The notes under the pieces are model-generated. The model worked only from the letters and a program-made list of their open reading frames with translations. It did no database searches and was not told the DNA's origin. From Candidatus Eisenbacteria bacterium (GTDB lineage Bacteria; Eisenbacteria; RBG-16-71-46; JAFGJU01), in contig JAPLKG010000017.1 in assembly GCA_026388185.1 (NCBI GenBank), positions 222,081 to 286,080 of the forward strand: a stretch of DNA of 64,000 nt, in the 5' to 3' direction. Position 1 is the stretch's first letter, and every line of letters starts with the position of its first letter. Shown piece by piece: positions 9,171 through 18,306 of the stretch. The position numbers and the translations under genes are program-made.

Positions 9171-9635
9171 TCAAAGGTACTTGGCCTCGGCCTGCTTGAG
9201 AACCTCGAGGAACTCTTGCGCACCGGCGCACTTTTTCAAGTGCTCTCGGACACTCTCTTCTTTCAGCAGGCGCGAAATGTTGGCAAGCGCCCGGACGTGA
9301 GGCCCCCTGAGCGCCTCCGGAGACACGAGAAGTATGAACAGCCTCACGGCCTCCCCATCCACGGACTGGAACTCTATGCCCTTGGGCGAGAGACCGCACG
9401 AAGCCACCAATGAATCTATCGATTTCGCCTTGCCGTGTGGGATGGCCACCCCGAAGCCGATGCCGGTCGACATCATGGCCTCCCGCTCCGTAACCTGCTT
9501 GAGAATCTCTCCTCCGCTCTTCAGTCCGTGGGCCTTCTCGAGAAGGCTCACCAATTCCTCTATCACCTCGTCCTTGGTGGTGGACTTGAGCGAAGTAGAG
9601 ATGGCTTTCTCGTTGAGGAGTTCCGATAATTTCAT
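9171..9635 (-). CDS. PTS EIIA type-2 (PtsN-like) protein
   Basis: 154 residues covering a single PTS EIIA domain of the fructose/nitrogen-regulatory type. The phosphorylatable histidine is H67 in GVAIPHGKA. The protein has no transporter domain, and no EIIB/EIIC, HPr or EI gene is nearby, so a regulatory (PtsN-like) role is more likely than sugar uptake. It sits 65 nt before nuoA in the same direction and could be the first gene of that operon. A TTGACA lies upstream, but no convincing -10 box was found. Compare the second EIIA domain fused to KdpD at 39523-41217. Confidence 0.85.
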   Translation of the reverse strand: MKLSELLNEKAISTSLKSTTKDEVIEELVSLLEKAHGLKSGGEILKQVTEREAMMSTGIGFGVAIPHGKAKSIDSLVASCGLSPKGIEFQSVDGEAVRLFILLVSPEALRGPHVRALANISRLLKEESVREHLKKCAGAQEFLEVLKQAEAKYL

Positions 9636-9687
9636 TTGCTACAACAAGTTCCGCGCTACGAAAGAGACGTTCACAAAGAGACCTGTC

Positions 9688-9709
9688 AAAAAAAAGGACC
9701 TTTATGGTC
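9688..9709 (-). terminator. weak Rho-independent terminator after the GWxTD gene
   Basis: GACC-ATAAA-GGTC, a stem of only 4 bp, followed by C and eight Ts on the minus strand, 36 nt behind the stop of the GWxTD gene. The stem is weak and the T-run is good. Confidence 0.45.
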
Positions 9710-9744
9710 GAGGCTCAAGAAATATACTATTCCTGCAAGCTATG

Positions 9745-11868
9745 TCAATCGGAAAATGGGGCGCCGGGGATAGAGACCTTGTCGAACGCGCGTTCAGTCG
9801 TGACGCGTTGCCTGCTGACCGAATCTTCCACTTCGAGGACAAGATTGTAGCTGCCGTCTCTCAGTGCGGAGATGTCTATTGACAGCCGCTCCGCGCTCGA
9901 AGATCGCTCCACCTCTCTGTCGAAGCTACTCACAATGTAGTGCTCTCCGGATCCGAATAGGGAAACAAGAAACCCCCACAGTGAGGCGTTCCTTCTGCTG
10001 GATGGTAGTATGGAGTATTTCGTGGTGAAGCGGTATCGCCCATCCCGCCCCTGGGCAAGATTATACACTTCGTAGTAGAGCCTGAGCGGCGCCGGCGAGA
10101 CGTAAGTTCCGGAGGGATTGGGGAGCACGTCCTTGTCCTTGCCGATACCGGTCTCGACGCGCCTCTCTGGAAGCAGGTAGGCCAGCTCTATGTCGCTGAC
10201 GCCGAGATCGTGTGACGAGAAAGACGGCACGACGACCTTCTCTTTTGTGAGCCCGAGCGTTCCGGACACGGAGTCCTTCACTGCGACGGCCACGGTGTAT
10301 TCGCCCGGTGCAAGCTTGAAGTCAAGCTCGCGGATGAGCACCGCCGCCGCACCGCGCTCCGCGTACGTGCGCGCACCCTCCAGAGTCGTGCCGACGCGGG
10401 CAAGTTCCTTCCACAGGCTATCGAAGACTACCGCGTCAAACGACACCAGTCTCCAGTTTCCTTTTGTGACATTCTCGAGCGGAATTCCGACGTAAAGCTC
10501 TTCCCGGACACACGAGTCTCCGAGGAAGCCGGCGCTGGCAAAGAGATTCTGAAAGACGTGCGCGTGGTAGTTGTGGTCGTAGTAGCTGGGGCTATAATAG
10601 GCCCTCGCGTCAATGGCGGAAGGAACAGGCACGGCGGGAAACTCAAAATACTGGAACTCGCCGCTCAGAGCGTAATCCACGAAGGCCACCGCAAACGGAC
10701 CGTTGTCATCAAAGTAATACCATATCAATGTCGGCAGAGACGCGCCCGCTCCCGTTCCACTCGACGTGAAGGTGTATTCTCTGCTCTTCGGAAAGCCGTA
10801 CCTTATGAGCGCCTCGCCGGGCCCGGTCTGCCAGCCCGGAGTACCTGTTTTCTCTATCGTGAACAGGGCCTTGCTGAGTCCCACGCGTCGCCAGTGCTCG
10901 AGAACTCGTTCGTTCAGTTCGGTGGTCGGGGTCGGGTCCAACCCCTTCCAGAAAGTGCGAACGAACTGCTCTTTCTGCGTTCGAGTGAAGTGCTTAAGCT
11001 TGATTCTCTGCTTGGGAGTTATGAGCAGACTGATATCATCGAAAGTCTCTTTGGTCGGACTATCACAAACCGAAAAGAACTTCTTCCAATCTTCGATCGA
11101 TCTCTCGTATTCACCCTTTTCGTGGTGTGCGATGGCGCTGAGCATGATTGCGTCCGGATCAGTCGGAAAACCCCTGAGCAGCCGCTCCAGAACAAACTGC
11201 ATACTGTCGGGTCTTTCTCTCTCCAGATATGCAAGAACGAGATGAGAGAGCGCCTCTTTGTTGGTGGTGTCCGTCTGCGCTGAACTCGTGAACTCGGCGA
11301 TCATGCGAGAGAGATCTCTTTGGTTGCGGTACCTCTTCCAGTCCCTTTGTACGATGAGGCCCAGCATGTAATGAGATTGACCATCTTCGTCGTCTGACTT
11401 GATCAGGGTTTCGTATTGAGATTTGGAGTGACTGAAGAACCCCTGCTCGAAATAGAGGGAAGCGAGTTCATGCCTGATGTCTCGTCGCTCCGGATAGTTC
11501 GAGACAAGTTTCACCAGTATCTGCGAAGCCTGCCTGCGGCCTTCGATGGTCTCCGTTGCCCGTGCGGCCCTCGCGTACAGGAGCGATCCTTCGATCCACA
11601 CCGGAAAATGAATCAGCACGGGCTTTAGTTCCGTGAGCGCCGACTCGTACTTCTTCTCTTGATAGAACCTCGACGCTCTTTGGTAGCGTGCCATGTAGTC
11701 GTGGCCCGGCGCGGTTGATGCACAACCGGAGATCGATAGGCAAACCGGAGCCAGCAGGGAAAGGGAAACGAGCAGACGAAGGAGGCGCCCCGGGGTAAGA
11801 TTCGCAAGACGCGGAATCCGGCGCGTGCCGAGGCGGGCGTCGCTGCCGGGAGCTGATTCGTTTCTCAT
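9745..11868 (-). CDS. GWxTD-domain lipoprotein with TPR-like repeats
   Basis: 707 residues. The lipoprotein signal has its lipobox cysteine at C49 (LSISGC). Residues 55-280 are TPR-like helical repeats. The GWxTD region follows: FWKGLDPTPTTELNE at 306-320 and GWQTGPGEALIRYGFP at 345-360, where the usual D of the name-giving motif is G. The C-terminal half is beta-rich. GWxTD proteins are frequent in Acidobacteria and Eisenbacteria-like genomes and have no settled function. The start overlaps the tonB stop by 4 nt, so the two form one operon and may belong to one outer-membrane system (inference). Confidence 0.88.
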   Translation of the reverse strand: MRNESAPGSDARLGTRRIPRLANLTPGRLLRLLVSLSLLAPVCLSISGCASTAPGHDYMARYQRASRFYQEKKYESALTELKPVLIHFPVWIEGSLLYARAARATETIEGRRQASQILVKLVSNYPERRDIRHELASLYFEQGFFSHSKSQYETLIKSDDEDGQSHYMLGLIVQRDWKRYRNQRDLSRMIAEFTSSAQTDTTNKEALSHLVLAYLERERPDSMQFVLERLLRGFPTDPDAIMLSAIAHHEKGEYERSIEDWKKFFSVCDSPTKETFDDISLLITPKQRIKLKHFTRTQKEQFVRTFWKGLDPTPTTELNERVLEHWRRVGLSKALFTIEKTGTPGWQTGPGEALIRYGFPKSREYTFTSSGTGAGASLPTLIWYYFDDNGPFAVAFVDYALSGEFQYFEFPAVPVPSAIDARAYYSPSYYDHNYHAHVFQNLFASAGFLGDSCVREELYVGIPLENVTKGNWRLVSFDAVVFDSLWKELARVGTTLEGARTYAERGAAAVLIRELDFKLAPGEYTVAVAVKDSVSGTLGLTKEKVVVPSFSSHDLGVSDIELAYLLPERRVETGIGKDKDVLPNPSGTYVSPAPLRLYYEVYNLAQGRDGRYRFTTKYSILPSSRRNASLWGFLVSLFGSGEHYIVSSFDREVERSSSAERLSIDISALRDGSYNLVLEVEDSVSRQRVTTERAFDKVSIPGAPFSD

Positions 11869-12674
11869 CTCTTCTTACCAAACTCCACAAGACAGGCGAA
11901 CCACGCATCCACGGGCTTGTCGTCAAGAAGTGCGGGCATAAACCTGAACTTCATCACTGCCTCGGTTGCGGCGGCGCGGCAGGCCTGATCTTCCAGTCCC
12001 GAGACTATTTCGGCTCTGTCCACGGTACCGTCGGCACAAACGTGAACTCTCACAGTGACCGTGCCCCTTATCCCCCTTCTCTGCGCGGCAGGCGGGTAAC
12101 TGGGCCACGTCATTACTATGGGCGTGGGAGGACTGTACTTACCCGGCGTGGCTGTACCACCCTTGCCGCTGCCTCCTCCCCGACCCGTCCCACCACCACC
12201 GCCAAAACCCATTCCGCCGCTTCCCCCTGCGCCACGGCCCAAATCGGGTGTCAGCGCCGGCGTGGGCACGATGTTTTGGGTGATCTCCAGATCGGCATCG
12301 GGTTCCCCCTCGGGAGGAAGGTCAGGTTTTCCCTTGCCTTCGGACTTGTACTCACCACCGCCAAATGATCCGGGAGTGGCTTCATCTCCGCTCAACATCG
12401 GGGGCGGTCCCAGGTTCGACGGATCGAGATACACCACGCGAGTGGGCAACGGTTCCGCCAGGTTCGCGAGATAATCAGCGACGTAGTAAGCGCTGATCGC
12501 GACAACATGAACCACTATGGATATGGCCAATCCTATCATCGTGAATCTCGGGATGAGACGCCGCACGGCGAGAGCGCCCAGATGGCCATCGTCGGGCATC
12601 GCTTTCGTCAAGAGGGCGGGGGACAGACCGGCGACGCACACCACGCCCGGCCTCAAACGTGCAGCGGACTTCAA
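11865..12674 (-). CDS. TonB-like energy transducer
   Basis: One membrane helix (about residues 46-68), a long Pro/Gly-rich periplasmic linker, and a C-terminal TonB domain with YPPAAQRRGIRGTVTVRVHV, DGTVDRAEIVSG and AVMKFRFMPALLDDKPV. It transmits proton-motive force from an ExbB/ExbD complex to outer-membrane proteins; no exbB/exbD is in the window. The outermost start is a TTG at 12674; an ATG at 12599 is an alternative that leaves a shorter cytoplasmic tail. It overlaps the GWxTD gene by 4 nt. Confidence 0.88.
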   Translation of the reverse strand: MKSAARLRPGVVCVAGLSPALLTKAMPDDGHLGALAVRRLIPRFTMIGLAISIVVHVVAISAYYVADYLANLAEPLPTRVVYLDPSNLGPPPMLSGDEATPGSFGGGEYKSEGKGKPDLPPEGEPDADLEITQNIVPTPALTPDLGRGAGGSGGMGFGGGGGTGRGGGSGKGGTATPGKYSPPTPIVMTWPSYPPAAQRRGIRGTVTVRVHVCADGTVDRAEIVSGLEDQACRAAATEAVMKFRFMPALLDDKPVDAWFACLVEFGKKR

Positions 12675-12699
12675 GTGGAAAACCCCCGTGTAGCGTCAC

Positions 12700-12733
12700 A
12701 AAAACGCCCTGCCCCCGAGTGCGGGAACAGGGC
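12700..12733 (-). terminator. Rho-independent terminator of the TPR sigma-54 activator operon
   Basis: Stem GCCCTG/CAGGGC with an inner CCCG/CGGG stem, then GTTTTTG, reading on the minus strand 19 nt behind the stop of the activator gene. It separates that operon from tonB. Confidence 0.88.
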
Positions 12734-12751
12734 CTGTGCGCACGTCTTCAA

Positions 12752-15700
12752 CTACACCCTCGTTTTGCCACGTGTGCGCCTATCCAGGTTGTATCTTCGG
12801 ATCTTGTTCTTGAGCCCCTTCCTGCTCAAGCCGAGGTAGAGAGCGGTCTTGCTTTTGTTCCAGGAGAATCTATCGAGGGCGCTGACTATCGTTCTCTTCT
12901 CAAAGCCCTCCACCGCGTCCTTCAATTCGGCGTCGCCGCTCGCGGAAGGAGCCTCACTACCGACCATAAGATCGGACGGCAAGAGCTCCGGGGTAATCGA
13001 CTCCCCTTCGTCAGCGAGAATCACTGCACGCTTTATCACTTTCTCAAGCTCTCGTACGTTGCCCGGCCAGTCATAGTCCATGAGCCGTATCATTGCGGCC
13101 TTGGATATGCCCTTTATTTCCCTTTTCATCTCCCGGCTGAAGACGTCGAGGAAATGATCGCACAGAAGCGTAATGTCTTCCCTTCTCTCCCGAAGCGGCG
13201 GAATCGATATGCAAATATCATTGAGGCGATAGTAGAGGTCTTCAAGAAATTTCCCTTCCCTCACGTCTCGCCTCAGGTCAATGCTCGTCGTGGCGCAGAT
13301 TATCTTTACGTCAAGGGGCATGTAGCTTGTCGAACCAACCGGTCGTATTTCTCCGGAATCGAGCAAATGCAGCAGCCGACGTTGGAGCGAGAGCCCCGCT
13401 CTCCTGACTTCGTCGAGGAAAATGGTCCCGCCGTTCGCTTCCTGGAGAAGTCCCTTTCTGTCCTTGTCGGCTCCGGTAAAAGCGCCTCTCAAGTAGCCGA
13501 AAAGCTCGCTTTCCAGGAGGCTATCAGGTAGCGCGGCGCAGTCAACCGTTACAAATGGCTGATCGCGGCGCCCGCTACTGCGGTGGATTGCTCTGGCGAC
13601 AAGCTTCTTTCCGGTTCCAGTCTCCCCTTGCAGGAGAACCGTCGAGAGGTTGTCTGTAACTTTTCCGATGAGCCTCACTATCTCGAGCATTTCGCTGTTT
13701 TGCGTGATGATGTCCGGGAACACGATGCGTTCTTCGAGCTTCTTTCTGAGCTTCAGATTCTCGTCGGCCTTGTCCTTCAACTTCATCTCAACCACAAGTC
13801 CACCCAGCTTTATGGAAAGGCCCACGCACGTGTTGAGGTCGGTCTGCAGAAATGCGCCGCTCGAGTTGCCCTTGACTCTGTCGACGTAGAGCACCGCCCT
13901 GTTGCCTTCCATCCACCTGAAAGGAACGGCAACGAGGCAGGATACCTGTCTGCCGATGTCCACTTCGGAGTCGATTCCGATCGAGGAAGGCAAGTGAAGC
14001 GATATGAATGGTTCGTGGCGGTCGAGTATTCCCTCACCGGAGGAAAGTATCGAAATTATCTTGGAGGCAACGGCAAGGGGAATCCTTCGCGCACAGACAA
14101 GCTCGTACGAAGCCTTCTCTCCGCTCGGCGCGGCTATCAACGCACCGTCCGCTCCGACGGCCTGCGAGATGACTCCAAGCATTTCGCAAACCTTCTGGTC
14201 GAAATCAAGCGACAGCTCGGCTGTTTCCTCGAGTTTTTCACTCAACTGGAATTGGCTGAGCTGAGACATCGAGGTCTTTACAAGCCGCTCCTCGATCTCC
14301 TTCTGAAGAGTCTTGGCGGCGGCGAGCGCTTCTTCTTCGTTGTCGCGGGAGAAGATGTCACGGGCGCGAGAGAGATAACCCTGTGCGGTATCAATCATGC
14401 CGCGTGTCAGATCAACCCTGGCGAACTCCAGATAGCACATGCCTACCCAGTAATCTACTCCAACCGAAAGGAAAAGATCTCTTGCCGTCTCAAGAAGCGA
14501 AACTGCCCTGGTAACGTCCGAGCCCCCTCCCGAAGAGAGCAGGAAGCGGGCGTTCCCAAGAAGCAGCCGCCCGAGGTTGAACCTCTCTCCGATGTCTCTG
14601 AGCTGCTCAATACCGGCGCCAAGAGCGGAGGCGGCTTCCTCGTTAGCCTGAAGGGTCAGATTGGCAAGCGCAGCCACTCTCCACGAAAGGGCCTCCTCGA
14701 ACCTGTCACCGACGTTTCGCGCTATTTGTCTTGCATTCTTTATGAGCGAGAGCGCCTTCTCGGCTTCTCCTTTCGCCAAGAAAAGTTCGGCCCTCAGGCG
14801 CAGTAGTTCACAGCCGAGGTCCTCGCCGGCCTCGCACCGATTCGACATGCTCCACGCGTTCTCATAGTGCTGCTCGGCAGAGACAAGGTCGCCCTGATCA
14901 AAAGCGAGCTCGCCGGCGGACTTCTCAAACAGCACTCCCTCTCTGGCGAAAGTGTGCTCTGCAAGAATCTGGCGAGCCTGCTCGAAATCATTGCGTGCAA
15001 GAGCCCACTTGCGCGTCAATCTATGAACGTTTCCAAGACCTATGAGTGCACGAAGCACTCTCAATGGATCGTTTACTTCGCGGCCGATGTGCAGACACTG
15101 CTCGAAGTCCTCGGTGGCGAGCTTCCAGTTGCCCATCTTCGCGTGAATGACGCCGAGGTTCTGAAGCTGCTGAGCCCTGCCATGATATTCACCCTCAACG
15201 GCCTGCAGGTTGAGAGCTACTTGCAGGTACTCGAGCGCGCGAGGCCAATCGCAGGAGTTCTTGAAAACCAGCCCGAGGTTGTTGTAGGCAAGAGCCAGGT
15301 TCCTGATGTCACCGGCTTTCTTGAAGTAATCGAGGGACTTTATGAAGCAACGTTTGCCGTTCTCGGTTTTCCCCATCCTCAGCCAAACATTGCCAAGGAG
15401 GTTCTCAACGAATCCCTTTTCCTTGTTCTCGGACGAATCTGCAAGCAGCTCTCTTGCGCTCTCGGCGCACGCAAGACCGGTGTCGAGACGGCCCCGCACG
15501 ACAGCAAGCTTGCCTTTTTCCACAAGGATGCGGGCCCGTTCAACCGAGCCGCAAGATTCCTTGGCAATCTCTTCGGCCTGCGCAAGATAGTGCTCGGCCT
15601 CATCGTTTCGGCCTAGCTTACCAAGACAGTAGCACACCTTTCTGAGAACAGAGGCCCTCTCGTCGAGCAGAGCTTCCGAAGGCAGAAGCTCCAAAGCCCG

Positions 15701-15856
15701 CAAGAAGTACTCTACCGCAGACTCATAGCTCGCCGCGCCGACGCAGACGTCTCCGAGGCGCGCCAGTTCCTGCGCTCCGTACTTGGTCCTATCGACACGA
15801 TTTTCCGAGGGCTTCCTCTGATCTCCCTGTACGCCGCCGAGATCGCCTCTCATCAT
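12752..15856 (-). CDS. TPR-GAF-AAA+ sigma-54 activator with Fis-type HTH
   Basis: 1034 residues without membrane segments. About residues 30-520 are TPR-like repeats (such as LAYNNLGLVFKNSCDWPRAL), then a GAF-like domain (about 555-700). The AAA+ domain has Walker A GETGTGKK (744-751), the sigma-54 contact loop GAFTGA (791-796) and Walker B GGTIFLDEV. A Fis-type HTH closes the protein (985-1025, SKTALYLGLSRKGLKNKIRR). It has no receiver domain, so it probably responds to a protein, peptide or small-molecule partner of the TPR/GAF part. ATG with GGGAG 5 nt upstream. It is the second gene of an operon behind a small exported protein, with a sigma-54-type promoter at 16372-16387, which suggests autoregulation. 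Confidence 0.92.
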   Translation of the reverse strand: MMRGDLGGVQGDQRKPSENRVDRTKYGAQELARLGDVCVGAASYESAVEYFLRALELLPSEALLDERASVLRKVCYCLGKLGRNDEAEHYLAQAEEIAKESCGSVERARILVEKGKLAVVRGRLDTGLACAESARELLADSSENKEKGFVENLLGNVWLRMGKTENGKRCFIKSLDYFKKAGDIRNLALAYNNLGLVFKNSCDWPRALEYLQVALNLQAVEGEYHGRAQQLQNLGVIHAKMGNWKLATEDFEQCLHIGREVNDPLRVLRALIGLGNVHRLTRKWALARNDFEQARQILAEHTFAREGVLFEKSAGELAFDQGDLVSAEQHYENAWSMSNRCEAGEDLGCELLRLRAELFLAKGEAEKALSLIKNARQIARNVGDRFEEALSWRVAALANLTLQANEEAASALGAGIEQLRDIGERFNLGRLLLGNARFLLSSGGGSDVTRAVSLLETARDLFLSVGVDYWVGMCYLEFARVDLTRGMIDTAQGYLSRARDIFSRDNEEEALAAAKTLQKEIEERLVKTSMSQLSQFQLSEKLEETAELSLDFDQKVCEMLGVISQAVGADGALIAAPSGEKASYELVCARRIPLAVASKIISILSSGEGILDRHEPFISLHLPSSIGIDSEVDIGRQVSCLVAVPFRWMEGNRAVLYVDRVKGNSSGAFLQTDLNTCVGLSIKLGGLVVEMKLKDKADENLKLRKKLEERIVFPDIITQNSEMLEIVRLIGKVTDNLSTVLLQGETGTGKKLVARAIHRSSGRRDQPFVTVDCAALPDSLLESELFGYLRGAFTGADKDRKGLLQEANGGTIFLDEVRRAGLSLQRRLLHLLDSGEIRPVGSTSYMPLDVKIICATTSIDLRRDVREGKFLEDLYYRLNDICISIPPLRERREDITLLCDHFLDVFSREMKREIKGISKAAMIRLMDYDWPGNVRELEKVIKRAVILADEGESITPELLPSDLMVGSEAPSASGDAELKDAVEGFEKRTIVSALDRFSWNKSKTALYLGLSRKGLKNKIRRYNLDRRTRGKTRV

Positions 15857-15894
15857 TCGTACTCCCCGCGAACGTTGCTAGAAGCTCAATGCAG

Positions 15895-16260
15895 CTATCT
15901 TGCCAAAATCCAGACAAGCAGCAGCGACCAGCGAGTGCCGTTCAGGCCTAGACTCGCCTCTGGCGCTTCCGTGAAAGGCGTACTCTGTTCTGTGCTCGTC
16001 AACTCCCCGCTTATGACGACGCATGCCTCGTTCCCAAATCCGAAACCTCCAGGCAGCTCCTCACCGATTCCTCGTGCAGTGTTGACGGCAATGTCGTCGG
16101 GATCCGCGGCTGGCGGAGGAGGTAGACCCTTGTCAGCTCTACCGCCACCGGGTGAAGTCCACCTGGACTCAGCGGGAGGAACACAGAACGGAAGAACCAG
16201 AGTAAGGAAGCACATCAAGCTGACCAGCAGCACACAGGTCCTGAGGTCAAATCGAGTCAT
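15895..16260 (-). CDS. small exported protein upstream of the sigma-54 activator
   Basis: 121 residues, no family recognised. The start is well supported: AAGGAGG lies 8 nt before the ATG. An N-terminal hydrophobic stretch (about 10-29) ending near VPPAES looks like a signal peptide. The middle is Pro/Gly/Asp-rich, and the protein ends in a short hydrophobic tail, RWSLLLVWILAR. It is the first gene after a sigma-54 promoter and lies 38 nt before the activator gene, so the two are probably expressed together. It could be a signal molecule, a substrate or a sensor partner; the sequence does not decide. Confidence 0.7.
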   Translation of the reverse strand: MTRFDLRTCVLLVSLMCFLTLVLPFCVPPAESRWTSPGGGRADKGLPPPPAADPDDIAVNTARGIGEELPGGFGFGNEACVVISGELTSTEQSTPFTEAPEASLGLNGTRWSLLLVWILAR

Positions 16261-16371
16261 GTCCTCATCCTCCTTACCTCTTTCCTTCCAACCCCTCTGC
16301 CGCTAAGAAGCAATCGACAGGATATTCTGTCGGGGGTATCCGCGACACACTTAAACCCCTTCGTCTTATCG

Positions 16372-16387
16372 AGCATCAAGTGTGCCA
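16372..16387 (-). promoter_or_regulatory. sigma-54 (-24/-12) promoter
   Basis: TGGCACACTTGATGCT on the minus strand. GG and GC have the exact 10-bp spacing required by RpoN, the -24 half (TGGCAC) is perfect, and the -12 half differs from TTGCT at one base. The predicted start near 16361 is about 100 nt before the small exported protein gene. Confidence 0.75.
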
Positions 16388-16427
16388 TCACGACTAGTCG
16401 CCATCTCTGTAATTGTCGTTATTTCAA

Positions 16428-16442
16428 TGCGTTATAAACGCA
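16428..16442. promoter_or_regulatory. candidate enhancer palindrome for the sigma-54 promoter
   Basis: TGCGTTATAAACGCA is a perfect dyad (6-bp arms, ATA centre) centred about 74 bp upstream of the predicted sigma-54 start, the usual place for binding of a Fis-type activator. The rest of the 635-bp gap between 16261 and 16895 shows no gene that I can support. Confidence 0.45.
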
Positions 16443-16749
16443 AAATCTGCACCCGACACCACGAGAAGCCTCAATCCCACCCCTTCAAGGCAACAGGGTT
16501 CCATCGAACCAGAGGGCGTTTCCAACTTGTTTGTCGCAAAGCAATTCAGCTGGATACTAAGTAACCGCCTTGGGCCGCCTGGTAACCATCCGTGCCCTGC
16601 TTCCGAGACACGCTCTCCATCACTACAATATCTCCGATTCGGTTTGGTGTCAAGGCGTTTCTGCGTTGCCTGAGCCCCCGTGCCTGGTGAGGAGACCGGT
16701 GCCGCCGGTGTCGGTATCAGAGGTAATCGGCCCACCTACATCAATTCAT

Positions 16750-16779
16750 TTGAAGCAGGGCGGCTCGCCGTGTTATAAT
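16750..16779 (+). promoter_or_regulatory. sigma-70-type promoter of the diguanylate cyclase gene
   Basis: TTGAAG, 18 bp, TATAAT on the plus strand, about 110 nt before the ATG at 16896. Confidence 0.65.
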
Positions 16780-16895
16780 TATGTGTAAGAGTGCCGCAGG
16801 CAGTATCGCAATTGTAGAGCGCTGCGGGTAGTGCACCTTTTTGTCAACATAGTGATACAACCGGGCTTATTGGAGGGTGCCTCGCGGCGAGGGCG

Positions 16896-18260
16896 ATGAA
16901 GAAGAATTTAACTTTCCGGACTCTACTGGAAGATGTCATCCCGGTCGACAGGCTCACCATGGCCGAGCGGGGTGAAATTGCGCGCGCGCTGGCCCGCGAC
17001 GACAAGTCAGAGCTTGAGGACCTTGCGCTCAGGGCGATTGACAGACTTCAGCAACTGGGTTTTCTCAAGTACCTGGGTGAATCGCGTGAGGCACAAGAGA
17101 AAGTCATCCGTTACAGAAACCTCCTCACTTCCGAATGCATAGCGATCAGAGTCCTCTCGACGACAATGGCGGACGGGGTGCTCAAGCTGAAACTGCCGCT
17201 CCCCGGGGCCAGAATCAGGGCGACGTTCGAGCAAGTGAGAGGGATTTTGTCGCTGGACGACAAGATCCTTACTGAAAAGGATAGGCTGCTTACTGGGACA
17301 AATGACATACTCGCCTTCGTTCTGGACTCTGCAAGAGAACTGACGGGTTGTGACCACACCACGTTCAGTCTTTCAAAGTCATCCAAGGAGAGGCTCAGGT
17401 ATCTGGAGCCGATTGCACAGGAGCTTCAGACGGCGCACGAATACGTTGAGGAATGGGTCATCGACAAGGGTTTCATGCTCTACGCGGCGGACGTGTCCAG
17501 GACCCGTGAGATGGCGCAGATAGTGCCTCCTCAATGCCAATCTGCGGCGATAGTGCGAGTGGGCGGCAATGGGCATCCTCTCTGCGGAGCGCTTCAGGTT
17601 TGCAGCACGAGGAAGGATTTTTTCAACGAGCAGAAGTTGATGCTCTTGAGTCTGCTGGCCGACAACTGCACTTCTCTTCTGACAAAAACCGAACGGCTCG
17701 GGAAGCTCGTGTTTGTCGATTCCCTGACGCAAGTCTACAACCGTTCCTACTTTGACGTGCAGCTCAGTAACGAGATCGCCCGAGCCATGAGAGAAAAGAA
17801 GTCGATGGCGCTCTGCATCATGGACATAGACGGCTTCAAGAGTTTTAATTCTCGCTTTGGATACGAAGGCGGCAATGAGGTCCTGCGCCAGGTGGCCATG
17901 ATGCTCAAGACGGGCATCAGGCCTTTCGACTCGGCGGCGAGATGGGGAGGCGAAGAGTTTGCGGTGCTCTTGACGGCACCTGTCTCCGAGACTCAGGCGC
18001 GGGCCATTTGCGAGCGCTTGAGAACGGCGATAGAAAACGCGCAACTGCGAACGACCGATCTTTCCGGCAGTGTCGTCAATGCGACGGTGACCGTCAGCAT
18101 AGGGGGGGCGCTTTATCCTGAAGACGCCCCCAACGCAAAAGAGCTCTGGAGGAAGGCGAACGAATCGCTACTCGAAGCAAAACGCCCTCCGAAGAACAAG
18201 ACTCTATTCTGGGCCGAATTGGGACTGAACGACGATGGCCTTCCCGAGGCGGAAAAGTAG
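16896..18260 (+). CDS. GAF-GGDEF diguanylate cyclase
   Basis: 454 residues, soluble. A helical N-terminus (1-125) is followed by a GAF-like domain (about 130-265) and a GGDEF domain that begins at DSLTQVYNRSYF (275-286). The active-site motif is GGEEF (351-355), which is catalytically competent in the family. RPFD (342-345), five residues before it, matches the RxxD inhibitory site, so product feedback by c-di-GMP is likely. It makes c-di-GMP from two GTP, presumably under control of a ligand or partner of the GAF part. It is the only plus-strand protein gene of note, is monocistronic, and converges on the HEAT-cyclophilin gene. Confidence 0.93.
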   Translation: MKKNLTFRTLLEDVIPVDRLTMAERGEIARALARDDKSELEDLALRAIDRLQQLGFLKYLGESREAQEKVIRYRNLLTSECIAIRVLSTTMADGVLKLKLPLPGARIRATFEQVRGILSLDDKILTEKDRLLTGTNDILAFVLDSARELTGCDHTTFSLSKSSKERLRYLEPIAQELQTAHEYVEEWVIDKGFMLYAADVSRTREMAQIVPPQCQSAAIVRVGGNGHPLCGALQVCSTRKDFFNEQKLMLLSLLADNCTSLLTKTERLGKLVFVDSLTQVYNRSYFDVQLSNEIARAMREKKSMALCIMDIDGFKSFNSRFGYEGGNEVLRQVAMMLKTGIRPFDSAARWGGEEFAVLLTAPVSETQARAICERLRTAIENAQLRTTDLSGSVVNATVTVSIGGALYPEDAPNAKELWRKANESLLEAKRPPKNKTLFWAELGLNDDGLPEAEK

Positions 18261-18306
18261 TCAAGGCCTGGTCGCGAAGCTTTCGGCGGGAGCGGCTTAC
18301 CTGTGG

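Noticed and set aside
16424-16735. 103-codon minus-strand frame in the gap before the diguanylate cyclase gene
   Set aside because: No SD, no signal or domain, and it overlaps the palindrome upstream of the sigma-54 promoter. I see only regulatory sites in this gap.
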